Part shown: positions 18,381 through 26,769 of the stretch, piece after piece | How the letters are laid out: the number at the start of each line of letters is the position of its first letter | How positions within the stretch are numbered: the stretch's first letter is position 1 | From: an uncultured Pseudocitrobacter sp. | GTDB lineage: Bacteria; Pseudomonadota; Gammaproteobacteria; Enterobacterales; Enterobacteriaceae | NCBI GenBank assembly: GCA_913778145.1 | Contig: CAJYVI010000096.1 | Location: forward strand, 1-49,749 | DNA length: 49,749 nt | Direction: 5' to 3' | Translations under genes and position numbers: made by a program | The notes under the pieces: generated by a model | Database searches by the model: none | What the model saw: only the letters and a program-made list of their open reading frames with translations | What the model was told of the DNA's origin: nothing

Positions 18381-18703
18381 CGACCGTCGTTCTGCTGTTA
18401 CTGGCCAGCCTGCTGAGCAGCGCCGGGCAGCTGTGCCAGAAACAGGCTGCATATCGCGCAGGCAAAAAACAGCTGGTGCTTTGGCTGGCGCTTGCTGTAG
18501 GGATGCTCGGCGCTGGAATGCTGCTCTGGCTGGTGGTGCTGCAACGTGTGCCGGTGAGCCTCGCATATCCCATGCTAAGCCTGAATTTTGTCTGGGTGAC
18601 GCTGGCGGCAAAGTTTATCTGGCGTGAAACGGTAACCGCGCGGCACTGGCTGGGCATTGTGTTGATTATCCTGGGCATTCTGTTATTGGGGGGAAATGCC
18701 TGA
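18377..18703 (+). CDS. arnE: ArnE flippase subunit for undecaprenyl phosphate-L-Ara4N
   Basis: This 108-residue EamA/SMR-like protein has about four short TM helices. With ArnF it is thought to flip undecaprenyl-phosphate-L-Ara4N to the periplasmic side. The GTG start overlaps the arnT stop, and its TGA overlaps the arnF ATG (TGATG). The family motif [16 protein letters not shown] is present. Confidence 0.95.
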   Translation: MTTVVLLLLASLLSSAGQLCQKQAAYRAGKKQLVLWLALAVGMLGAGMLLWLVVLQRVPVSLAYPMLSLNFVWVTLAAKFIWRETVTARHWLGIVLIILGILLLGGNA

Positions 18704-19083
18704 TGGGCGTTATCTGGGCATTATTGAGCGTGGTTATCGTCAGCGGATCCCAGCTGGCGCTGCGGTACGCCATGGTGCAACTGCCGCCAGTGGCCTCACC
18801 GCTGCTGCTTGTCGACCATCTACTGACGCTCCAGCCAGGTACGCTGCCGCTGGTGGCGGGGCTGGTGGGGTATCTTGCGTCGATGATCTGCTGGTTTTTG
18901 GCCCTGCAACGGCTGCCGCTTTCTCGCGCCTATGCGTTGATGAGCCTGAGCTATGTGCTGGTATGGGCGGCGGCGATAGTGTTACCCGGATGGCATGAAT
19001 CTTTCTCATGGCTCTCCTTTGCCGGGGTGATGAGTTTGTTTGTCGGCGTGTTATTGATATTTTCCCCCGGCCCCAGGGCGTGA
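18703..19083 (+). CDS. arnF: ArnF flippase subunit for undecaprenyl phosphate-L-Ara4N
   Basis: The 126-residue partner of ArnE has four predicted TM helices and LPLSRAYALMSLSYVLVW, parallel to the ArnE motif. It is the last gene of the arn operon. No strong terminator follows directly; the transcript runs into a REP-like tandem repeat just after the stop. Confidence 0.95.
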   Translation: MGVIWALLSVVIVSGSQLALRYAMVQLPPVASPLLLVDHLLTLQPGTLPLVAGLVGYLASMICWFLALQRLPLSRAYALMSLSYVLVWAAAIVLPGWHESFSWLSFAGVMSLFVGVLLIFSPGPRA

Positions 19084-19124
19084 CCCTGGTAACCGGGTAA
19101 GTCGGTAGGCCTGATAAGCGCAGC

Positions 19125-19260
19125 GCCATCAGGCATTGCGCACGTGAATTGCCGGGGGCGGCTACGCCTTGCCCGGCCTACGACCCGGCGTTGCCATCAG
19201 GCATTGCGCACATGAATTGCCGGGGGCGGCTACGCCTTGCCCGGCCTACGGTTCGGCGTT
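19125..19260. repeat. Tandem duplication of a 68-bp REP-containing unit
   Basis: Two near-identical 68-bp units (19125-19192 and 19193-19260) each start GCCATCAGGCATTGCGCAC and contain the REP-like GGCTACGCCTTGCCCGGCCTAC. They differ only at a few bases (for example CGTGAA/CATGAA and ACCCGG/GTTCGG). A third start, GCCATCGAAC, follows at 19261. The second unit supplies the stop codon and last residues of the minus-strand transporter gene. Confidence 0.85.
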
Positions 19261-20615
19261 GCCATCGAACGATGTTTCATCGGAATGAACGCGATAACCA
19301 CCGCGCCCAGCACGAGGAACGCGGCGACCATATAGATGCCCGCGTTGAAACTACCGGTGATATCTTTCATCCAGCCCATCAGCAGTGGCCCCAGTGCCGC
19401 GCCGGTCATCCCGGTGGCGTTAATCACCGCAATCCCCAGCGCGCGCGCCTGAATTGAGATGGATTGATCCGGCGTGGTCCAGAAAATCACCATTGCGGCA
19501 AATGCCCCGGCGGATGCCATCACGATACCGCTGAATTGCAGCATCGGGTTGCTGCTGGTGGCGGTGAGTATCCAGCCTGTGGCGGCAAAAAGATAAGGCA
19601 GCAGCGTGTGGATTTTCCGCTCATTCAACCGGTCGGAACGCTTACTCCACCAAATCATCCCCACAATGGTGCATATCTGCGGAATGGCGCTGAGTAAACC
19701 AATGGTGATGTTATTACTCTCCTGATTAAAACTGCGCAGAATAAGCGGCGTCCAGACGCTTAATGCGCTCAGGGTATTGGTCAGGCAAAAATACGCCAGC
19801 GTGTAGAGCATTATGACCGGCGTAAATAACTCCCGCAGCATGCTGCGCTGCGACATCATTGCGCTGCTGACCCCCCGTTGTGATTGTTGAACCGCGCGTT
19901 TATCGGCTTCCAGCATTTCATGCAGACAGGCTTTATCGTCGTCGGTCAGCCATTTGGCTTTCGCCGGGGAATCATCCAGCCAGAACCAAACCACCAGGCC
20001 TAATAATACGGACGGGAAACCTTCCAGCAAAAATAACCACTGCCAGCCCTTCAGGTTTAATAAGCCATCCATATTCAAAATATAGCCGGATGCTAACGAA
20101 CCTAACGCCATAGTTACCGGCATTGCTATCATAAACAAGGCGTTAGCGCGGGCGCGATACTGCGACGGGAACCAGTAGGTTAAATAGAGCAGTAGCCCTG
20201 GCAGGAAGCCCGCTTCGGCGATCCCAACCAGCATTCGCAGCACATACAGGCTATTTGGCCCGGTAGCGAACATGGTCGCCGTCGAGGCAATTCCCCATAC
20301 CACCATCAGCACCGCAATCCAGCGCCGGGCGCCGACAATCCCTAACATAATATTGCTGGGGATCCCGCAAATCACATACATCACATAAAATAACGTGGTC
20401 GCCAGGCCGAACATGGTGCTGGTTAAACCTAAATCTTTGCCCATTGTTAAACCGGCAAAACCAATATTAATGCGATCGAGGTAAGAGAAAACAAATAAAA
20501 TAAATAAGAAAACAATTAATCGGCGGAATAACTTTTTAATCACCGCTTGTTGTCGCGGGTCCAGTGTATCCTGCGCATCGGAAGGCGGCGATAATACGCT
20601 CGAAGAATCATTCAT
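19230..20615 (-). CDS. MFS transporter of the ACS family, HpaX-like
   Basis: This 461-residue, 12-TM major-facilitator transporter closely resembles the 4-hydroxyphenylacetate permease HpaX. Shared segments include QQAVIKKLFRRLIVFLF, SYLDRINIGFAGLTMGKDL, GIPSNIML and AIPQICTIVGMIWWS. It should import an aromatic acid with protons (inference). The start MNDSSSVL gives the family length; an upstream in-frame ATG would add 44 non-family residues. It is divergent from iacR and next to auxin-degradation genes, so indole-3-acetate or a similar aryl-acetate is a plausible substrate. The last residues (NRRPGKA) are read from a REP repeat. Confidence 0.85.
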   Translation of the reverse strand: MNDSSSVLSPPSDAQDTLDPRQQAVIKKLFRRLIVFLFILFVFSYLDRINIGFAGLTMGKDLGLTSTMFGLATTLFYVMYVICGIPSNIMLGIVGARRWIAVLMVVWGIASTATMFATGPNSLYVLRMLVGIAEAGFLPGLLLYLTYWFPSQYRARANALFMIAMPVTMALGSLASGYILNMDGLLNLKGWQWLFLLEGFPSVLLGLVVWFWLDDSPAKAKWLTDDDKACLHEMLEADKRAVQQSQRGVSSAMMSQRSMLRELFTPVIMLYTLAYFCLTNTLSALSVWTPLILRSFNQESNNITIGLLSAIPQICTIVGMIWWSKRSDRLNERKIHTLLPYLFAATGWILTATSSNPMLQFSGIVMASAGAFAAMVIFWTTPDQSISIQARALGIAVINATGMTGAALGPLLMGWMKDITGSFNAGIYMVAAFLVLGAVVIAFIPMKHRSMATPNRRPGKA

Positions 20616-20912
20616 GTCGGGCTCCACATTGCAATGTAATATTATTTTGTTAGCAGGCGAATATTTTTCATGCTCAGAATGTTTTATTGACAGAGGCCAT
20701 CCGAACATGTGCGCTAACGTATAGGTAACAGCCTGATAAGGTGTCAATGGAATCCGTAAAAAATGAGACGGAATTGTTATCTGTGTGGCGTTTTGTGAAT
20801 CATAAAGTGGGTTTTAGAACATTCATGACAGAGCGAATGCGCGATGGTGCTATAGCGTGAACTTATAACCCGGTATACTCAGCGTATCGACGTCTTTTGA
20901 CTAAGGAAGCTC

Positions 20913-21386
20913 ATGAGTGCCATCAAAAAAACAGCGGATGTGAAGAGCGCGGATGCGGCTTTTCATCGTGAAGAGTTCCCGTTCTACTGGATTGTTAACG
21001 TCTATGCGCGCTACACCCAGGTGATGGAAGTGACGTTGAAAAAGGTGCAGCTCGACGTTTCGCGCTTTCGGGTGATGATGATTACTCATCAGTATGGCAA
21101 GGCCAGCATCTCGCAGATTTCGGAATATGCGATGGCGAAAATGCCGACCGTCACCAAAATCGTCGGTCGCCTGCGCGATGATGGGATGGTGACGACCGCC
21201 AGCAGCGAACAGGATGCCCGGGTGACGGAGGTGATGCTCACGCCCGCCGGAAAGGCGAAAATTGAAGAAGCGCATCGCCTGGCGCAGAAAGTTTTCGAAA
21301 AAGGGTTCAAGGGAATGACGCCTGCGCAGGTGGAAAAAATGAACCTGTCGCTGTCGAAAGTGCTCGGTAACCTCAACGAACTCTAA
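20913..21386 (+). CDS. iacR: MarR-family regulator of the iac operon (IacR)
   Basis: This 157-residue MarR-type winged-helix protein has a central HTH (YGKASISQISEYAMAKMPTVTKIVGRLRDDG), wing with EQDARVTEVMLTPAGK, and N- and C-terminal dimerisation helices. It sits between the HpaX-like transporter and the iac catabolic genes, the usual place of IacR. MarR proteins of auxin-degradation loci repress the operon and release DNA when the auxin or an intermediate binds. That role is inferred from position and family. Palindromes in the 332-bp space after it are likely targets. Confidence 0.85.
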   Translation: MSAIKKTADVKSADAAFHREEFPFYWIVNVYARYTQVMEVTLKKVQLDVSRFRVMMITHQYGKASISQISEYAMAKMPTVTKIVGRLRDDGMVTTASSEQDARVTEVMLTPAGKAKIEEAHRLAQKVFEKGFKGMTPAQVEKMNLSLSKVLGNLNEL

Positions 21387-21718
21387 CATCAGAGAGCGAT
21401 CGTTAAGATTTGTGATCGCGCTAAACTTTTCTTATAACTCCCTGTAAACACTATCGTTAATTCTTATTTGTCGCCCTGAGTTTTCACGGCGACTTTGGTG
21501 CGTTTCCCTCCTTTTTCTGCGGCAATTCATCAACATAACGCAATAGCCATGGTGAATAAATGGTTATTTTTGTGTTGTCTGGTTGTGAAAATAACGTGAA
21601 ATATTACTTGAATATTCACATAAATCTCTCATGATTGATTTATCGCCATTCAGGGTAAAAAAACAGCGATGACTGTTCGCCTGAATGTGATTCACTTTTT
21701 CTGGTCAAGGTGTCAATC
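21387..21718 (+). promoter_or_regulatory. iacH promoter region with candidate IacR operators
   Basis: This 332-bp gap separates iacR from iacH and holds no gene. Near the operon it has TGAATATTCA (21609-21618, perfect palindrome), TGAAT-GTG-ATTCA (21682-21694), and a perfect inverted pair CATTCAGG (21647-21654)/CCTGAATG (21680-21687). The shared TGAAT/ATTCA half-site suggests repeated binding by a dimeric MarR protein. AAGG just before the iacH ATG is its ribosome site. Confidence 0.5.
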
Positions 21719-22840
21719 ATGAAGCCAGTTTTTGAGAGCAATGGTTACGTCGAGCAATTCATGCTTGGCTCAGGCGAGCTTCAGTTCGCCGTCAAAGATA
21801 CGCTGGATATCGCCGGTCACCCGACCCGCGCCGGATGCCCGGCGCTGGCCGACGCGCCGAAAGCGAAACAGCATGCCCGCATCGTCAAGGTGCTGCTCAA
21901 CAGCGGCTGCCAGCTGACGGGCAAAACCACCCTGCACGAACTGGCGTTTGGCGTCACCGGGATCAACCCGTGGAGCGGCACGCCCGTGAATCCTCTATAC
22001 CCTGCGATTATCCCCGGTGGTTCGTCGAGCGGCTCCGCAACCGTGGTTGCTAATGGCGATGTCGATTTCGCCCTCGGTACCGACACCGGTGGTTCGGTCC
22101 GAATGCCCGCTGCCTGCTGCGGCGTGCTGGGGTTAAAGCCGGGTTATAGCGTGCTCAGCCGCCAGGGCGTGTTACCTGCTTACAGTTCCCTCGATTGCGT
22201 CGGCATTTTTGCTCGCGAACCGCGCATTCTGCGTGAAGTGCTGGCCCGCGTGGCGCTACCGGTTGATGCACCACTGGCGTCTCTGCCCGCCATCGGTTTT
22301 ATCTTTGCCGCGCAGCCGGACATTGACGCGCTGCTGGTGGATGCCCTGGAAGCGTTGGGCATCGCCGCAAACAGCGTGACGCTGCCGCTGCTGGGCGAAG
22401 CGCATCGTGCCGGGCTGACCATCATCAACCGCGAAAACTGGCTGGCGTTTAACGCGCTGCTGGCAAGCCATGCGGTCTCCCCGGACGTTGCCAGCCGTAT
22501 TCAGGCCGGAGAATCCATCACCAGTGACCAGCTTGCCAGCGCGGAAAACGTGCGCGCGCAGTTCACCGCTCAGGTGAATGCCCTGCTGGAAGATACACCG
22601 CTGCTGGCATTGGCGACGCTGCCGGAACTGCCGCCGACGCTGGAAGAGGCGGAAGATCCGCTTAGCGTGGTGAATCTCACGCGGCTGGTACGCCCCTTCA
22701 ACCTCAGCGGTCATCCGGCTCTCTCGCTGCCGATGGGCGAACTTCAGGGCCGACCTGTCGCGCTACAGCTGGTAGCGGGCTTTGGCGAAGAAGGGCTTCT
22801 CGTCCAGGCCGCCGAGTGGCTGATGCGCCGCCGCCTCTGA
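21719..22840 (+). CDS. iacH: IacH, amidase-signature enzyme
   Basis: This 373-residue amidase-signature hydrolase has the full Ser-cisSer-Lys triad: Lys in FAVKDTLDIAG, cis-Ser in PGGSSSGSA, and nucleophile Ser in DTGGSVRMPA. It is shorter than most amidases (~450-500 aa), as IacH is. In iac clusters this enzyme is proposed to cleave an amide in an oxidised auxin intermediate or in indole-acetamide. The ATG at 21719 has AAGG 8 bp upstream. It is first in the structural operon. Confidence 0.85.
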   Translation: MKPVFESNGYVEQFMLGSGELQFAVKDTLDIAGHPTRAGCPALADAPKAKQHARIVKVLLNSGCQLTGKTTLHELAFGVTGINPWSGTPVNPLYPAIIPGGSSSGSATVVANGDVDFALGTDTGGSVRMPAACCGVLGLKPGYSVLSRQGVLPAYSSLDCVGIFAREPRILREVLARVALPVDAPLASLPAIGFIFAAQPDIDALLVDALEALGIAANSVTLPLLGEAHRAGLTIINRENWLAFNALLASHAVSPDVASRIQAGESITSDQLASAENVRAQFTAQVNALLEDTPLLALATLPELPPTLEEAEDPLSVVNLTRLVRPFNLSGHPALSLPMGELQGRPVALQLVAGFGEEGLLVQAAEWLMRRRL

Positions 22841-22945
22841 CGTTTATCGCGTAATAAAACCGTCGAACCGACCACTCAATGCCATTCAGGCGTTGCGGCA
22901 TCGTGCACCTTTTTGCCGCCCGCCCACGTTATTCGGGAGTCAGCT

Positions 22946-24073
22946 ATGTCCGTCGTACACGTCCGTGAAGAGCTTGTTCCGTTATTGACCGAAGTGACCG
23001 CGCGCAGCGCCGATTTCGAGCGCCAGCGCCATGTTTCAGAGGACATCATCAGCCGCTTTAAACAGGTGGGCGTCTATCGTGCGCTGGTGCCGAAAATCTA
23101 CGGCGGTGATGAGTGTTCTCCGGCGCAGTTTTGCGAACTGATTGAGCAAATCGCCACTGCAGATGGCTCGGCAGGCTGGGTTGCCAGTTTTGGTATGAGC
23201 CCGTTTTATCTCGGCGCGCTGCCGCCGGATACCCTGAAAGAACTCTACCGCGATGGCCCTGATGTGGTGTTTGCGGGGGGCATCTACCCGACCCACAAAG
23301 CGCAACTGGCCGATGGCGGCTATCGCGTGAGCGGGCGCTGGTGCTTTGCCAGCGGCAGCATGGGCGCATCGGTATTTGGCGTCGGCATTCAGCCGGAAGG
23401 GGAGAACGCGCTTCCGCGCATGGCGGTGCTGCCGCGCGAAAGCATTCATATCGACCCGGTGTGGGATACGGTCGGGCTGGCGGGAACCGGCAGCCATGAT
23501 TTGCTGGTGGATGACGCGTATGTGCCGCAGGAGTGGACATTTATTCGCGGCGGGGCGCTGAATCTGGAAGGTGCGCTGTATCGCTATCCGGTGCTGTCGC
23601 TCGCCACACAGGTGCTCTCCGTTGTGGCGCTGGGTGTGGCCCGTGCGGCACTCAATGAAATCTATCAGATTGCCCATCGTCAGCAGTCGGTCACCGGCGC
23701 GCCGCGCCTGGCCGACCGCCCGCAGGCGCAGATGCAAATCGCCCGCTGCGAAGCAGAACTCCGCTCGGCGCGCGCCTGGTTTTACGAGGCTATTGATGAC
23801 GTCTGGCAGTGTCTGCTGGTCGGTAATGAGCCGGGCCAGCAGCAGGTCAACGCCCTGCGGCTTTCTTCTACACATGTCACCCGCGTGGCGGCAGACGTTG
23901 CCCGTCAGGCGCTGGCGCTCAACGGTATGGGCGGCGTCACCATGACCAGCCCGCTCCAGCGTTATGTGCGCGACACGATGGTGATTACCCAACATGCCTT
24001 TATGGGCGACCTCTCCTACCTGAACGCCGGTACGGTCTTTTTCGGCGGCAAACCGCTGCCGGGTTATCTCTGA
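22946..24073 (+). CDS. iacA: IacA, acyl-CoA-dehydrogenase-fold flavin monooxygenase
   Basis: This 375-residue protein has the acyl-CoA dehydrogenase fold used by two-component flavin monooxygenases (HsaA/DszC/C2-hydroxylase type). Features are the N-terminal helical domain, a central flavin-contact strand region (GGYRVSGRWCFASGSMGASVFG), and the C-terminal helix bundle ending in ALNGMGGVTMTSPLQRYVRD. IacA starts auxin breakdown by hydroxylating the indole ring, using reduced flavin from a partner reductase (IacG here). The start ATG with GGGAGT upstream is preferred over an earlier in-frame ATG. It lies 105 bp after iacH. Confidence 0.88.
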   Translation: MSVVHVREELVPLLTEVTARSADFERQRHVSEDIISRFKQVGVYRALVPKIYGGDECSPAQFCELIEQIATADGSAGWVASFGMSPFYLGALPPDTLKELYRDGPDVVFAGGIYPTHKAQLADGGYRVSGRWCFASGSMGASVFGVGIQPEGENALPRMAVLPRESIHIDPVWDTVGLAGTGSHDLLVDDAYVPQEWTFIRGGALNLEGALYRYPVLSLATQVLSVVALGVARAALNEIYQIAHRQQSVTGAPRLADRPQAQMQIARCEAELRSARAWFYEAIDDVWQCLLVGNEPGQQQVNALRLSSTHVTRVAADVARQALALNGMGGVTMTSPLQRYVRDTMVITQHAFMGDLSYLNAGTVFFGGKPLPGYL

Positions 24074-24093
24074 ATTTCTGAAAGGAGCAACAA

Positions 24094-24444
24094 ATGAGCC
24101 AGAAAAAATTACGCGTGCTGTTTTGTATCGGTGTGAACCAGAACTTTTTCGATGCGACTCCGGTGGAAGCCAAACAGGTGTGGGGCGCGTTCGGCGTGAT
24201 GATGAAAGGGATGGAAGAGACGCCGGGCATCCGCGTCATCGGCAACATGGATGATGACCAGTTGATGGTCGGCCCCTCGACCACCGCGCCGTGGACCACC
24301 TACGTGCTGGCGGATGCCGACACCCTGGAAAGTGTCGCGGCGGTCTGCAACCTGTTCCGCACCACGCCGGTCGGTGAAAGCAAGCTGTGGAAGTACTGCA
24401 AGATTGAAGCGCGCGTGGGCCGCGAACTGATTATTCAGGGTTAA
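24094..24444 (+). CDS. iacB: IacB, small conserved protein of the auxin-degradation operon
   Basis: The gene encodes 116 residues with no signal peptide or TM helix. The pattern of alternating strands and helices (LRVLFCIGV ... GIRVIGNMDDDQLMVG ... WTTYVLADADTLESVAAV) resembles dimeric alpha-beta barrel proteins of aromatic degradation. IacB has no firmly assigned reaction in known clusters. Good AAAGGAG ribosome site, 20 bp after iacA. Assignment rests on position and size. Confidence 0.8.
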   Translation: MSQKKLRVLFCIGVNQNFFDATPVEAKQVWGAFGVMMKGMEETPGIRVIGNMDDDQLMVGPSTTAPWTTYVLADADTLESVAAVCNLFRTTPVGESKLWKYCKIEARVGRELIIQG

Positions 24445-24454
24445 GGAGAGGGCG

Positions 24455-24967
24455 ATGAACTCACAGGATGCGCAGCGTTTGCAGCAGCTTGAAGACCAGC
24501 AGGATGCGCGGGTATGCATCAGCAACTATATGCGCCTGTGCGACCAGCTTGAAACCCCGGCGACCGTGCGGGCGATTGGCGCGCTGTTTACCACGAATGC
24601 CTGCTGGGAAGGCGTGGGCGAACCGTATGCCACGCGCCTTGGCAGGCATGTCGGGCGTAACGCCATTGAAAGCATGATGGCCGGATACGTGAAAACGCCC
24701 GCGCATTTTGCGATGAACGCCCATTTTCTGTGCTCGGAAGCCCTCATCCAGCAGCCGGATGGCCTGCTTTTCGGGCGCTGGCTGATGCTGCAAACCTCCA
24801 GTTTTACCGCCGGAGGATCGCATCTCAATGCGGCGGAACTGAACGTGGAGTTTCGCCGCGAAGCCGGTGTGATGCGGATGCACCATTTCACGACGCGCAA
24901 TCTGTTCAGCAGGCCAGTGGATCACTGGCACGCCACAGATGTGCTGCCTGTACCTGACAATAAATAG
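24455..24967 (+). CDS. iacI: IacI, SnoaL/NTF2-like protein
   Basis: This 170-residue protein has an NTF2-like (SnoaL) fold: helical start with DARVCISNYMRLCDQL, ALFTTNACWEG, and a series of strands (AHFLCSEALIQQPDGLLFGRWLMLQT ... LNVEFRREAGVMRMHHFTTRNLF). SnoaL-like folds occur as cyclases, isomerases or small subunits of dioxygenases. In iac operons IacI has been linked to an early intermediate, without a settled mechanism. Placed between iacB and iacC with AAGGAGAGGGCG before the ATG. Confidence 0.8.
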   Translation: MNSQDAQRLQQLEDQQDARVCISNYMRLCDQLETPATVRAIGALFTTNACWEGVGEPYATRLGRHVGRNAIESMMAGYVKTPAHFAMNAHFLCSEALIQQPDGLLFGRWLMLQTSSFTAGGSHLNAAELNVEFRREAGVMRMHHFTTRNLFSRPVDHWHATDVLPVPDNK

Positions 24968-24978
24968 AGAGTCGAGCG

Positions 24979-26280
24979 ATGCAGTGTGATAACCAGATCC
25001 CCGTAAAAAATATCGAAGCGAATGTTCCCGACTGCGCGGAAATCGCCGCGCTGGTGCAGTCTGACCGGGTGCATACCTCACTTTATAATTCCGAGACCCT
25101 GTTCAACCTTGAGCTGGACAGGATCTTCAGCAAAACCTGGGTATGGGTGGCGCATACCAGCGAAATTCCGGAAACCGGCAGTTTCAAAACCACCGAGATA
25201 GGCACGCAGCCGGTTATTGTCGTGCGCGACCGCAAAGGCAACGTACATACGTTGCTCAACCGTTGCCGCCATCGCGCCGCCACCGTGTGTGAACACCGCA
25301 CCGGAAAAACCAACAGTTTCGTCTGCCCGTATCACGGCTGGGGCTACGCGCTGGACGGCAGCCTGCGCGGCGTGCCGCACCCGGAAAGCTATGCCGATCA
25401 ACTGGAAAAAGGCGAGCTGGGGCTGGTGTCGCTGCGCACCGAACAGTACGCCGGCATGATCTTCGCCACCTTTAATGAGCACATCGAACCGCTGGAAGAT
25501 TTCCTCGGCGCGGCGAAAAAGTGGATGGATCTGTTTATGAAGCAGGGCGCGGGTTATCCGATTAAAACCGGCCCGGCGCACCGTTTCCGCTTCCCCGGCA
25601 ACTGGAAGATCCAGTTGGAAAATACCACCGACGGCTACCACTTCCCGGTCGTTCACCGCTCGTTTTTAAGTTCGGTCGATAAGCAGACCGAAGAGATGCT
25701 CAACTTTGTTGACGGTAGCGGATATGTGGAAGATCTCGGCAACGGCCACAGCGTGATGGTGATGATCCCGGAGCTGGTGGATCTGGAAGCTAATCTCGAC
25801 GCGCCCATCCCGGAACGCTTTATCGCGCTGGCTGACGAATTGCGTAAAGAGCACGATGAAGATCAGGTACGCCGCATTGTGCGTGCCGTCGGCGGTTCCG
25901 GCTTTAACCTCAACATTTTCCCCAATATTGCCTGTTCAATGGCGTTCTTCCGCGTGTTGCAACCCGTCTCGGTGAACGAAACCGAAATTCACCATGCGGT
26001 GATCACCATGGACGGCGGCCCAGAAATTGCCAACCAGGCGCGCCTGCGTCTGCACGAGCATTTCCAGGGGCCAATGGGCTTTGGCACGCCGGATGATTCC
26101 GAAGCGTGGGAGCGCGTACAGCGCGGGGCGACAGCGGGCAACGACCTGTGGATCATGCTCAACCGTGGGCTGGCGGGCGAATACCGCAGCGATGACGGCC
26201 TGCGCAGCGACGTGAGCGCCGAAACGGGGATGCGCGCGGCGTATCAACAGTGGAAAAAACTGATGACGGAGGCGGAATAA
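24979..26280 (+). CDS. iacC: IacC, Rieske aromatic-ring-hydroxylating oxygenase large subunit
   Basis: The 433-residue alpha subunit has a Rieske [2Fe-2S] domain with ligands Cys96 and His98 (CRHRA) and Cys116 and His119 (CPYHGWGY), then a catalytic domain with the mononuclear iron ligands His221 and His226 in TTDGYHFPVVH. It should cleave the oxidised indole side chain to release catechol, with IacD as small subunit and IacF as reductase. Its TAA overlaps the iacD ATG (TAATG), so the subunits are translated together. Confidence 0.92.
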   Translation: MQCDNQIPVKNIEANVPDCAEIAALVQSDRVHTSLYNSETLFNLELDRIFSKTWVWVAHTSEIPETGSFKTTEIGTQPVIVVRDRKGNVHTLLNRCRHRAATVCEHRTGKTNSFVCPYHGWGYALDGSLRGVPHPESYADQLEKGELGLVSLRTEQYAGMIFATFNEHIEPLEDFLGAAKKWMDLFMKQGAGYPIKTGPAHRFRFPGNWKIQLENTTDGYHFPVVHRSFLSSVDKQTEEMLNFVDGSGYVEDLGNGHSVMVMIPELVDLEANLDAPIPERFIALADELRKEHDEDQVRRIVRAVGGSGFNLNIFPNIACSMAFFRVLQPVSVNETEIHHAVITMDGGPEIANQARLRLHEHFQGPMGFGTPDDSEAWERVQRGATAGNDLWIMLNRGLAGEYRSDDGLRSDVSAETGMRAAYQQWKKLMTEAE

Positions 26281-26759
26281 TGACGCCAGATACGGTTCTG
26301 ATTTCCGCGATGGAAATTATCAATCTCGAAGGCGACTTGCTCGATCAGGGCGAGTTCAATGCCTGGCTGGAACTGTGGCAGCGCGACGGCCTGTACATCG
26401 TGCCAATCGATCCACAGGAGACCGATTTCAAAAATACCCTCAACTACGCCTGCGACGATCATGAAATGCGTGAGCGTCGGGTGAAGCGCCTTTACAGCGG
26501 TGAGTCTATCTCCACCACGCCGCGCGCCCGCACGCTGCGCACGCTCTCGCGCTTCCGTTTGCTGGAAGGCGAGGGCGACGACATTGTGGTGCGCGGCGCG
26601 CAGTCGCTGTGGGAACACCGCAAAGGCTACAGCCGTCACTACGCGGCGGATATCACCTGGCATCTGCAACCGCAGGGCGACAAGTTGCTGATTAAGCAAA
26701 AGGTGATTCGTCTTATCAACAGCGACGATGTGCTGCACAGCATCGGCTACATCCTGTAA
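26280..26759 (+). CDS. iacD: IacD, ring-hydroxylating oxygenase small (beta) subunit
   Basis: This 159-residue protein has the cystatin/NTF2-like fold of aromatic-oxygenase beta subunits, with EFNAWLELWQRDGLYIVPIDP near the start and SRTLRTLSRFRLLEGE-like strands. The start is set by the 1-bp overlap with the iacC stop. It has a structural role, forming the alpha-beta assembly with IacC. Confidence 0.9.
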   Translation: MTPDTVLISAMEIINLEGDLLDQGEFNAWLELWQRDGLYIVPIDPQETDFKNTLNYACDDHEMRERRVKRLYSGESISTTPRARTLRTLSRFRLLEGEGDDIVVRGAQSLWEHRKGYSRHYAADITWHLQPQGDKLLIKQKVIRLINSDDVLHSIGYIL

Positions 26760-26769
26760 GGAGCGCGTT

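Noticed and set aside
23036..23995. Long open frame (319 codons) on the minus strand opposite iacA
   Set aside because: Antisense to the flavin monooxygenase gene, with skewed composition and no domain; codon bias of the sense strand explains the lack of stops.
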